Below, one piece after another: positions 21,270 to 30,745 of a DNA stretch of 64,000 nt (position 1 is the first letter of the stretch; each line of letters starts with the position of its first letter). The stretch is taken from contig OU342632.1 of the NCBI GenBank assembly GCA_910589415.1, positions 38,143,637 through 38,207,636 of the forward strand, in the 5' to 3' direction. The translations under genes were made by a program, and so were the position numbers. This stretch comes from Malachius bipustulatus (taxonomy: Eukaryota; Arthropoda; Insecta; Coleoptera; Melyridae). A model generated the notes under the pieces. The model did not search any database, had not been told where the DNA came from, and saw only the letters and a list, made by a program, of their open reading frames with translations.

Positions 21270-22685
21270 TTACTTTTTCCTCGGTGGCTCATCTTGGGCC
21301 TGCTTGGAGGTGCTTGGTGCATTTCCAACGGCGGCGGGACCCCAGAGTGTCACCCGACGCACTGTCAGGGTGGTCAACTCGTAGTTGAGTTCCCAGCCGC
21401 CGCTTTCTATGCTCCTGGCGTCCTCCTGGCTGACCCGAAAGATGAGTTGCCATCCTCCCAGTCCTTCTCTGGTGTCGAGATGCTGCCAGTTGCTGACATC
21501 CAGCCTCCTGTTTTGGAGGCTCAGCATCTCTACCACTTCAGAGACATCGACCGGTTTCGGACTGCTAATCCAGAAGCCGATCACCACTGGCCAGGGAGCT
21601 TCCGTTGCCCTTACTTGGGTGAACGTGTTTCCTCCCACTGCCTGTGGCGTCCAGCCTCTCAGCAGCCAGTCCGCCGATGTCTCGTCTTTTGCCGTGATCA
21701 GGAACCAGCCGGGTTCGACTATTCCTGATTTCTGGAAGCTGAGTTCAAGCTCCCGATTTGTAGTGAGGGCTTTTTTCAGCTCAGCCACCAGCTGTCGGCG
21801 CAGCTCTGTTGCTTCTTCTTCTCCAACTTTGCCATCTGGTCGGTTGGACCTGATGACTACTTGGAGAGACTTACTTTGGGCTCTCAGCTGTTGAGGCTGT
21901 TTTGTCGGAGGTTCCGCTTTCGGGCAGGCACGCCTGGGGTTCGCCCTCCCTTTCGGGTTGGGCTGCCCCCCGGCACGCCTACTCCTATTTGCCGGTCCCT
22001 CCTCCCTCTTGTCGAGGGCAATTCTCTTTTTCTCCCTCTCGGGGGGGGGGGGGGGGGGCCTTCCGTCAGAGCGCGATCTTTTTGAGGGTCCCGGCGAGGG
22101 TAGCACTCCATGCGTGGTCGTGCTTTTCCCCGCCTCCTCCCTCAAGCTGGCCGGCTCCGTGGGCAGCCTGAAGGTCCGCTTACTTGCGGCCCTCCTGGCG
22201 TCCCGTGCGGTAGGTCCCCTCTCGGAGGTCCTTGGAGTACCAGTGGTGGAATCGCCTGGTTGGGTGCTCTCACCAAGGGACGTGGGTTTCCTGTCGGACT
22301 CCCCTGTCTTCCCTAGTTCGAGCGCCCCTACCTGACTCGACAGGGCTGTTGTGGCCGCTGCGATTTCTCGCTGCTTCCTCCGCACCTGCCGTTCCGCCTT
22401 CCTGGCTTCTCGTCTCTTTTCCTTCTTTTTCTGTTTCCTTCTTTCTAGGGCCTTCTCTTTTCCCCCGCCGACCGACGGCCCGGACTCCGTTTCTGCTGGA
22501 GTGCATTTCTGCACTCCTGCTTCCACCGGAGTCGCGCCGCGCGTGTCGCCGTCGGATTCGGAGGCCCCCAGAAGGAGCTCTTCAAGAGCTTTTGGAATTT
22601 CTTCCGGCTCTGAGCTAGGGAACTCTACTTCCATTTTTTGCACGTTTACCGTTTTCCCGTTTTCTTCTTCCTCCATGGTTGTCAA
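21270..22685 (-). CDS. LINE ORF1: gag-like nucleic-acid-binding protein
   Basis: 471 codons, intact. Residues 1-60 are acidic. About 75-270 are very rich in K, R, E and P and look disordered: there is a KKKEKRREARKAERQ-type stretch near 90-125 and proline runs encoded by a 16-18-base G run on the plus strand at about 22040-22058. About 275-445 form a folded-looking domain with regularly spaced tryptophans (GWFLITA, DWLLRGW, GGWQLIF). It resembles the C-terminal domain of ORF1 proteins in other insect LINEs (possibly the DUF4780 type), which is my recollection and not a search result. I see no CCHC zinc knuckles. Its role in the family is to bind element RNA and chaperone its insertion. The start is the first ATG after the GC-rich leader. 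The stop lies 6 bases before the ORF2 ATG, and the junction can pair as CCTCC-cat-GGAGG. Confidence 0.85.
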   Translation of the reverse strand: MTTMEEEENGKTVNVQKMEVEFPSSEPEEIPKALEELLLGASESDGDTRGATPVEAGVQKCTPAETESGPSVGGGKEKALERRKQKKKEKRREARKAERQVRRKQREIAAATTALSSQVGALELGKTGESDRKPTSLGESTQPGDSTTGTPRTSERGPTARDARRAASKRTFRLPTEPASLREEAGKSTTTHGVLPSPGPSKRSRSDGRPPPPPPEREKKRIALDKREEGPANRSRRAGGQPNPKGRANPRRACPKAEPPTKQPQQLRAQSKSLQVVIRSNRPDGKVGEEEATELRRQLVAELKKALTTNRELELSFQKSGIVEPGWFLITAKDETSADWLLRGWTPQAVGGNTFTQVRATEAPWPVVIGFWISSPKPVDVSEVVEMLSLQNRRLDVSNWQHLDTREGLGGWQLIFRVSQEDARSIESGGWELNYELTTLTVRRVTLWGPAAVGNAPSTSKQAQDEPPRKK

Positions 22686-23305
22686 ATTTTTGTGTAGATT
22701 TGTATGTCCAAGTAGACTTCTCTCCTCCCTCTCTTCCCACTTCCTTAAAAACTATTCCTAAGGTTTCTGGTCGGTGGCGGCCGCAGGCGAAGCCCCTTGA
22801 AAAGCGCAGCTTGGCCTATTTCCCAGGCGCCACCTAGCATTGCTATGCTTTCAAGATTTTTCGAAGGATGATAGGGCAGCCCCCTACGCTGGCTAGGCAA
22901 GGGTGGGCCCCTGTACTGTCCAACGGCATCAGGTGTGCGGTCCTGACTTTATTTCGACGCTACCATTCCGCCGAACCTCCACCTCAGAGTTCTCCCAGTC
23001 TGTGCTGAAGAGGCTTCCGAGATCTGTCTACTTTTCCATTGTGTCAGTGTACTGTGTGTGTTTGGTGTGAGTGTGCGGAGCTAGAGGTCTCGTGGGTCGC
23101 TGCCCCCACCGTGTGTCACACCTCACACGTCTCTCGAGTCCTGTGCATGGTCCGCCGCGCAGTCGGGGGCCCTGTCCATTTTTGTGAGTCACGAGTTCTC
23201 CCAGAAACAGCCCAGCACCTCCGGCCGCGCATCCTTCCTTTAAGGGAAGGCCCCAATCCGCCACCCAGGGGACGCGCCACTGAGCAACACAGGCATAGCT
23301 CGCGG
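22686..23305 (-). promoter_or_regulatory. LINE 5' UTR, presumed internal promoter
   Basis: GC-rich leader between the target duplication (23306) and the ORF1 start. Elements of this class carry their promoter inside the 5' UTR, so this is inferred to hold it. GT-rich stretches occur near 23040-23080. No motif can be assigned with confidence. Confidence 0.55.
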
Positions 23306-23318
23306 AACCTTTTCCCTA
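23306..23318. repeat. LINE target-site duplication, 5' side
   Basis: Exact repeat of aaccttttcccta at 17532-17544. It fixes the 5' end of the LINE at 23305. Confidence 0.85.
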
Positions 23319-26300
23319 AAAGTATCGCGTATAAATTCACAGACCTTCGACGAATGCCAAAAGAGCACCATTAGATATGTGCGTCGCGCTCACGAAAAGT
23401 GTCAATATGGAAATAGCATGGTGAGAAAACGCGGTAAAAATTAGGAATCGATAGATCGAATATGACATAAGAAGGATTGAGATCTGAATAAAGAGGGAAA
23501 GAAGAAGTGATTATTAGGAAACGTCGACGACATCGTCTCGGGATTGAACGGAAGGGCTGAACGACGCCAGACTAGCAAGAGGGAAGCGTCGCGGACATAG
23601 GAGAGCAGGCCCGCTGTAGCGATAGGAAACGGACGTGTAGACGGGACGCGAAAAGCCCACCTGTAAAACTACCTTACCTAAACTTATCTTTCTATCTTTT
23701 CCCGTGCCTGTATCTTTTCAAACGGAAGTTCAAAACAGCTTCTAACAATTTACCTTAACGAAATTCAAGTCTTAAACCAAAAACGAAACAGTTGTTCCGT
23801 TGTTTCGAGAAACTGCGTTTCGCAGTAACTAGGTACCTATAACTACGCCGCCATTGCGAGTTTTTAAGAGATTTTTCAGAGAGATTTCATAAAATATCGC
23901 ATGTATCCAAATTCGTTGTGAATAAAGCAATTTGATAAGTGGTTGAATCAAGGTTTCTAAATGATAGGGACAACTTCTACTTAGAATTTTTACCGTTTGG
24001 AAAAGAAACGAGCTAAATATGTCCAAGATCGTTTTTGTTGATTATTAGATTTCGGACTATTACTTATATAAAAAAAATCAAAATTTATTCAAAATAAAAA
24101 AGTCAACTGGCATTCCATAACTTTCCTTTACTTTTCTTTTAAAGTGTGGAGATTTTCACGTTAGCGTATAGAACAATCTGGCTCCTAACTTGATCTCTGT
24201 AGGTATTTAAAGAACTGTGGGAGAAAAATTATCTACAAAAAATGTCTACCTTTCTTTTGTCTCTTCCACCACCCCCACACCTTGCACTAATTTTCCCCTA
24301 CTGTTTTAGCAGGTGTAGATAAGGCCACCCCTAGAACCTTTTTCGCACGTATTTTTTTTTCACAGCTGTAACGTCAGTTTAAAATGCATTTCGGATAACC
24401 TGATAGATTCTATAAAAAGAAACATCTTATGGAATTTTTTTAAAATTTAATTACCTACGCAGCATGATTTGCATAGGATAGAAATTGTGCAGAAATGGGT
24501 AAGACTGAATTAATTTAAATAATTTTCTTCCATGAAGATCATTAAATGTAACAAAAAAATCACGGCTATAAGAAAAAAATTATATTTACTTGTTTGCCTC
24601 TCCCTTCAAGGGGTTATATCTCAGAGGCGATTTATTTATTTTTATCTGAAAAACCTGTTTAATTTTAAACAAAGAATTATCACTTACACCCTGTATATTT
24701 CTTTAGAAAGTGGATGTTATAATTGGGTCGCAACTAGATTTATATTGAGCAAATTTCGAAAACTTTTCCCCAGTTCATAATATCTAAATAAGTAACTCAT
24801 CTTCTAACAAGACCCCCCAGTCTTCTCCGATGTCACATTTTAAAGAGTTGTTCAAAAATAAATTTACACGAGAGCTCCTCGCCCTCCCATGAGGACAGCT
24901 GAAAACTTCATCATGAAAAATGGAGAGCGTGCTTGAAAAGATTAAAGAATCAGGTGTTAGATTGGTTTAGAATTTAAAAGATCATAATCGCATAAATAAA
25001 AGTAGTAAGTATCGGGGATAAATCTCTTTATTTATAGAGAATGACAATGTCAACTGGATATAAAAGGACCAAAGCGGTTCATTATTAATGGCAGTCCTGG
25101 TGGCCGAGCAAAGCTCGTCATCATATCAGAGCCCTGGCCGGACTAATAAATAATAAATCAGTGAATCCCGCAGAGGCCACACAACGAAGCGCCACCACCT
25201 CTAATCTCTAGGAAAAACGGATTTATCTGTCCGTCCGACCGAGGTAGATTAATAATCTAAGATAATAGGAATTATTTATAGATCTGGGAGTTACTAGAAG
25301 CTATGATTCCTGACTAAAGATCGACTGGTGATCAGTTTACGACCGATACAGATTTCAGGTGCCTTGATTTATCAAAATGGAAAATTAATGAAGGTTGGGT
25401 GCTTCTGGTTTATTGTTTTAGAACGATGATGGTATTCAATTTAAAGATGCTTAATGATGGGTTAGCTCATTAATCATTCAAATTTTTGATTGGAAATTCA
25501 ACTCTATATAGAACGAAGGTTTTTTATTGTAAAAGATACTACGGAAAAATCTTTCATTTACAAGAAGAGGCGAAGATATTTTTTTACCTTGTTAATAAAA
25601 TTATTTAATTGATTCATTTTTAGAACATATTATTATGTACCTATAGGAAAGAAAACATGCTATAAAATAGCTCTGTTAAATGTACAAGCCGTAACAAGCG
25701 ACATGATGGGTATACCTATCCTATAATTCAGGCCGTCTAGTTTATACCTTTCCATATCTATTTGGTAGAAGCCTCGATATAAAACCCTTTAATCAAAAGT
25801 AAAACCACAAATCACCCAGTTCGAGTCCCTCTGTATTTAAAACAAGAGCCGGTGCCGGCATAATAAATAATAGGAAACTACAACCGTCACTATCGGACAA
25901 TGGAATAATAATACGTGGCACGTCAGGAATCCACCTATGAAATATAACACCACCGAGGCACACAACAGGTCTTTGTGGTGCAGCATGGAATTCCTAACCC
26001 TTCACCCCTGGTTGTCCGATTTGTCTATCCCTGTATAGGTTCCCGTCGTCTCAGTCTTTTAAGCTGATTTAACACGAGGTACCTATATGTAAATGTTCAC
26101 TAATTAATAAATATGACTTGTTAGTTAATAGTTATTCATTAAATTCGATATTCTACGTTAGTTTCTCTCAAAGTTTTTCAATTAAAATATTAAAATTAAT
26201 TTTCACCGATGAATTATGGATTGTAACAAACTTTGACATGTTCCGTTTTTTGAGATGTAACGCCACTGACCTTAAATTTGACTATGTACATCCCTTCGCA

Positions 26301-26868
26301 TAGCTTGGGCACTTGAAGCAATTTATACGCTTCTGTTTCATCCAAATTCCCTTCTCGTCATCACATAGGAACTTCATTCCGCCAAAATTTCCGCCGCACT
26401 ACGTTTACAGACCAGATGGAGCCTACTAAACTGAACAATCTTGTCAGTTTAGGAATGAAAAATCCAGAATATTAGGAAGAACAAGCATGTATTTATCTTT
26501 CATTGAAATATTCAAACAGTGTCAACTAAATGGCCGAAATAGTATTCTAAACGAATACTGAGTGTCCTTCTTATTTTATTTAATACGTTATTGTAGACAG
26601 AGAGAGAGAAAGAGAGAGATAAATTCATATTATTATAGTAACTGTAATACTTCGTCGTGTCTCACAATGTTTCTAGCTCGTGTCAGTGATTCGACGTCAG
26701 TTAAACGGAAAACATGACATTTGACTCGACATTTAAAAAGCACTGACGCGAGACGCTTGTAGATTTGTAATGGAATGCGAAAAGCCATTTTAATCCAAAT
26801 TTGAGTGAGACTTTCCAGTTTAGCCCAGTCGTTCTAGACTTTTCTCAAAAGATAATTGGCGGCAGATA
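23319..26868. other. single-copy-like DNA, CpG-richer at its left
   Basis: 23320-23660 is notably richer in CpG than most of the window and lies outside the LINE, but no frame stays open in it, so it could be a host gene's leader or promoter. 23700-26860 is ordinary AT-rich DNA with a (GA)n tract at about 26594-26620. Blocks near 25080-25260 and 25840-26000 have balanced composition and may be regulatory. No gene is recognised. Confidence 0.4.
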
Positions 26869-27160
26869 TTTTTTGATGCAGTTTTGTTCCCCCTCCAAGA
26901 GATGCTTAATAAAGTAAAAAAATAATACAACCTACCCTCTGGTCTTGTTCGCCATCTTGAACTTAGGGGGTGAGTTTATTTTTCCTCATTATATGAGTAG
27001 TTTTTCAGTATTTTTTTTTTTTGTTAGCTAAAACACTCATTTCAAAATTTGTATGAATGATGAAAATAACGGGAGATGAAGAAGAAAGACAAACTCACCC
27101 CGAAATCCAAGATGAGAGACAACGCCTAGGGGGAAGGGGTAGGGGGATTTATAATAAGTA
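26869..27160. repeat. inverted-repeat element, one of a pair
   Basis: 26940-26990 (gccatcttgaacttaggggg tgagttt) pairs with 27090-27125 (aaactcaccccgaaatccaa). A diverged copy of 26869-27015 lies in reverse orientation at 30605-30745, with shared tttttgatg, gagatgct, aagtaaaaaa and tttttcctcatta. Non-coding. Confidence 0.6.
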
Positions 27161-27533
27161 TGTAGTTCAAGTATTCCAGACTCAGGTAAGATGAACCTGA
27201 ATCAGAAAATTGTGCAATCACTTGATTTTCCAGCAAAGTAGGTACAGTCCAATTATTATAGGAAGGAGAGTTTCTATACTACGCAGAAAGGTTGATTATA
27301 CTACCGTCTCAGACTCCATAAATATTTATCGTCCAATAACAGCAATGTTAGTCGGTGTTCACGTTACAAAAAAAAAAAAAACAGCCAGATTAGTCTGATA
27401 AGAGTATCTTCGCCCTTCATCGAACATGTAAATGCTCAGTGGTGGTGAACAAAGCTCGCTAGATGCGCAGTTCATGCTTAGCCTCTAGATTTCTTATAAA
27501 AATTGGACGGTATATTATACTTATTAGTAGGTA

Positions 27534-28298
27534 CAGCTTGACACACGTAAGGTGGCCAGTGGCGCAGTAGCCTTTGGGGAGTGGCTTAATTTTCAAGTTT
27601 GTCAGATTTAACGAATTTTACTATCCATGCAGACAGGTTAAGACTTTATGCAAAGTCAATTGAAATGACAAAAGAAACTAAAAAGCACCAGATAATAGTA
27701 ATTTCGGTACTGTCTTATCTTATCAGCATATAAAACCGTATTGTTTATAAATTCATTAATAGAGGTGTTTTTGAGTCATTAATTCGGTAAGTCAATCAAA
27801 TAATTTAAATCGCCGTCTTTTCTAATCCGCTTATTTATTAATTAAATAGGTATGTCAGTACTCGTCAAGTCAATGTGGACTAGCGAGGAGAGCGAAGGGA
27901 GCGTTCAATAATAATTTTGTTATCTTTTTGGTTTTATTTAAATGTAAAATCGGACCGTACTGTCAACTTGACAACCCAGCATTTCTCTATTCAAATGGTG
28001 CAGCGTGGTTCAAAAATATTGAGCTAAACCTCGTGCTCGTGAGTTGTGAATTATGGTGACCGCATCTTCATATATTAAAAATAAAATACTTTTTGGCCAA
28101 AGTCGTGATACAAAAGTCGTTACTAAAGTAATAAAATTCCGTATTTTAACATTAATTACAGAAAATTCATTTTTAGTCAAGAACTTTGATACTCAGTGTA
28201 CCGACCACAGGCATGGTTTGAATATGTCGCTTTCTTTCTAAAAACCTCTCGCTTCTCGATCTGCGCCTCTCAGCGGCCACCTTAGATGTGTCGACCTG
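27534..28298 (+). mobile_element. 765-bp TIR element, left copy
   Basis: TA-flanked. The terminal inverted repeats are about 25 bp, imperfect, and share ctaaggtggcc-type sequence. A 62-codon frame (28053-28241) is conserved in the other copy with one residue changed, but it resembles no protein and is probably incidental. Confidence 0.7.
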
Positions 28299-28319
28299 TA
28301 CCCTGTACCTACGCTGTTG

Positions 28320-28639
28320 GAAGTATTTCATGATTTACCGAACATTGTCGCGTTTTCAGAGGAAGCGAGTTAATTACACGATAAAGTGTTAATCATATAA
28401 TTTGTTGTATATTATGGGTATTACAAGGAACCACGGTGTGGTGAACGCACGATGCTTGTCTTTTAACGCTAGCGAACGACACTAAACTGCGAACGTCGAT
28501 GCGGGAGAGAGATAGTTCTTTTGGGCGATCCATGCGCTCTCCCCTCTTACTTCCACACGTGGAATTCTCATAACAAGTGTAGGTTTTAAGAAGTCGCGCT
28601 GCTACACTTTATTTTTTATTGAGTGAGTGATAAGTAAAT
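28320..28639 (+). promoter_or_regulatory. putative leader/promoter of the THAP frame
   Basis: A CpG-containing block (about 28430-28570) immediately upstream of the ATG, unlike the AT-rich sequence either side. It may be a promoter and 5' UTR, inferred from position only. The purine-rich ATG context is reasonable. Confidence 0.3.
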
Positions 28640-28852
28640 ATGGGAAGAAAGTGTGTTGTACCTAATTGTAGAAGTGGATACGATGAAACTACAAATGGTA
28701 TTTCTTTTTTCGGCATACCTAAACATAAATTAGAAGCGTATCAAAGGGCGATTCCCCGCCAAGAAAGACAATTGACCGCTAAAGATGCGATTTGTGCAAA
28801 GCACTTTAAAGAAGAAGACGAAATTTTATACAAATTTCATTTTAATATATGA
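28640..28852 (+). pseudogene. THAP-type zinc-finger domain, truncated
   Basis: A 70-codon frame. The C2CH pattern of a THAP DNA-binding domain is visible: C5-x4-C10, then 41 residues, then C52-x2-H55. MGRKCVVPNC at the start, FFGIPK (23-28) and AIPR (37-40) are typical. The usual tryptophan is replaced by Y34. THAP domains bind DNA in P-element-type transposases and in host regulators derived from them. The frame stops 15 codons after the domain. Just downstream the string gaaattttata occurs again (28819 and about 28864), and past the second copy lies ggtaagt at about 28898, a good splice donor. A roughly 45-base insertion may therefore have introduced the stop into what was a first exon. No transposase catalytic part is seen nearby. 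Confidence 0.75.
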
Positions 28853-29011
28853 TTTATTTATATGAAATTTTATATAAAGTCGAAACTGCCTGTTATTCGG
28901 TAAGTAATATATTTAGTGCCGATTATACAAGTGTTGGAACTTTTCTTAGCTTGAAGATTATTAAAAAAAAAAATAGGTAGTTAGATAAAATGATGATAAT
29001 TTCAATACCTA

Positions 29012-29776
29012 CAGGTCGACACATCTAAGGTGGCCGCTGAGAGGCGCAGATCGAGAAGCGAGAGGTTTTTAGAAAGAAAACGACATATTCAAACCATGCC
29101 TGTGGTCGGTACACTGAGTATCAAAGTTCTTGACTAAAAATGAATTTTCTGTAATTAATGTTAAAATACGGAATTTTATTACTTTAGTAACGACTTTTGT
29201 ATCACGACTTTGGCCAAAAAGTATTTTATTTTTAATATATGAAGATGCGGTCACCATAATTCACAACTCACGAGCACGAGGTTTAGCTCAATATTTTTGA
29301 ACCACGCTGCACTATTTGAATAGAGAAATGCTGGGTTGTCAAGTTGACAGTACGGTCCGATTTTACATTTAAATAAAACCAAAAAGATAACAAAATTATT
29401 ATTGAACGTTCCCTTCGCTCTCCTCGCTAGTCCACATTGACTTGACGAGTACTGACATACCTATTTAATTAATAAATAAGCGGATTAGAAAAGACGGCGA
29501 TTTAAATTATTTGATTGACTTACCGAATTAATGACTCAAAAACACCTCTATTAATGAATTTATAAACAATACGTTTTTATATGCTGATAAGATAAGACAG
29601 TACCGAAATTACTATTATCTGGTGCTTTTTAGTTTCTTTTGTCATTTCAATTGACTTTGCATAAAGTCTTAACCTGTCTGCATGGATAGTAAAATTCGTT
29701 AAATCTGACAAACTTGAAAATTAAGCCACTCCCCAAAGGCTACTGCGCCACTGGCCACCTTACGTGTGTCAAGCTG
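29012..29776 (-). mobile_element. 765-bp TIR element, right (inverted) copy
   Basis: Reverse-oriented partner of 27534-28298, with the same length and ends and only scattered differences visible. Flanked by TA at 29010-29011 and 29777-29778. Confidence 0.7.
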
Positions 29777-29983
29777 TACCTACAAAACTAATAGGTATGT
29801 AAGGTATGTAAGTACCTAGTACCTATTTCTTGGTAATTATTAAGTAGGTAGGTACATATAAATATCTCATACATAACTAGAGTTTTTTTCAATTATCAAA
29901 AAATATCTTTATAACTCATATGTAGTTGTTTGTTGCCTGAGGTGAATTTAAATACCCGCTCAGCGCTATGAAATTGAAATAGG

Positions 29984-30085
29984 AGCATGGCCGAGGGCTT
30001 TAGGCTGTTGCTTGGCACTCTGGACATTCTGATAGTACGGTACTCGAATCCACGAAAGGATTGTTTCTTTTTTTTTTAATACACT
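29984..30085 (+). repeat. tRNA-like sequence / SINE head
   Basis: TGGCCGAGGG resembles a pol III box A, and about 50 bases later actcgaatccac resembles box B. The stretch between has the length of a class II (Ser/Leu) tRNA. A run of T residues (about 30068-30078) follows and could terminate pol III transcription. Acceptor-stem pairing is poor, so a SINE or tRNA pseudogene is likelier than a functional tRNA. Confidence 0.45.
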
Positions 30086-30604
30086 AATAGGTAGGTAACT
30101 AGATAATACCTAATTTTTTAAAATTTTGTTTATTAAATTATTTTTATACAAGCAGTCTGAGTTTTTATTTCGTGTTAAGTTAAACGAATAAATAATAATT
30201 AATTCGTATTTTCCTTATTTTCCGATATGTAGGTACAATACAATAATATAGAGGGTACTAGGTGAGTATATAGAGTACCTACCTTCCTACCTACACATTT
30301 ATCAATGTAGGTAAGTACCTATACGCATTGAATTCTGCTAGCGCTTGCCCAAGTTGTCTACCTCTCACAGCAGTCGCACCGCTCTAATCGTGACTGTTTA
30401 CGCTCGCTTTTCGAGCTGTCGTCGATTCACCTCTATATCTTACACCGTGCAAGGAACAAATACCATTTAAACTTACCATTTAAACATGGCATAATTTTTG
30501 CGAGGAAACTAGTAAAAGTGAAAAGTTAATAATCAAAAAATATATCAGAACATAAAATGTAGAAATTAAATTCCGCGTAAATTTGTTGATTGATATTTTT
30601 GCCC

Positions 30605-30745
30605 AAAACTCAATAACTACTGAGATAATGAGGAAAAACAAACTCATTCCCTAAATTCAAGATTCCTGGGGGTAGTTTGTAATAATTTTTCACTTTGAGC
30701 ATCTGTGAGGAGGGGGGAGCAGCACTTACATCAAAAAACTTTTGA
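30605..30745. repeat. inverted copy of the 26869 repeat
   Basis: The reverse complement resembles 26869-27015 (tcctcattat, aattcaagattcc, gagcatctgtgagg). The pair encloses the THAP composite. Confidence 0.55.

Larger units (their letters stand above)
17545..23305 (-). mobile_element. full-length non-LTR retrotransposon (I/R1/LOA-like, RNase H-bearing)
   Basis: A 5.76-kb element on the minus strand, bounded by identical 13-bp direct repeats. Order along the element: a GC-rich 5' UTR of about 620 bp (23305-22686), ORF1, a 6-base gap, ORF2, an approximately 90-bp 3' UTR and a short (TAC)n tail at 17545-17556 instead of poly(A). The element is much richer in G+C than its surroundings. The endonuclease, reverse transcriptase and RNase H order, together with a CCHC-like knuckle after RNase H, fits the I superfamily group (I, LOA, R1-like). 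I cannot name the exact clade. The exact target duplication and long open frames imply a fairly recent insertion. Confidence 0.9.
27534..29776. mobile_element. composite: two inverted 765-bp TIR elements flanking a THAP reading frame
   Basis: The left unit 27534-28298 and right unit 29012-29776 have the same length and are near-identical in inverted orientation. Each begins CAGCTTGACACACGTAAGG, ends with the inverted partner CAGGTCGACACATCTAAGG, and is flanked by TA on both sides. So each unit looks like a complete TA-inserting element in its own right. The 711 bases between them (28301-29009) hold a THAP-domain start exon and its leader. The outer ends CAGCTTGACA match the ends of the Tc1-like transposon at 36181-39281. 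The layout recalls a composite transposon. It could equally be one large foldback element or two chance insertions. Confidence 0.75.

Noticed and set aside
22040..22058. Long G run as a frameshift in ORF1
   Set aside because: ORF1 stays open across it, encoding prolines. The exact run length could be misread but no break is seen.
21861..22761. Plus-strand frames opposite ORF1
   Set aside because: Shadow frames of ORF1, low complexity, serine/proline/leucine-rich.
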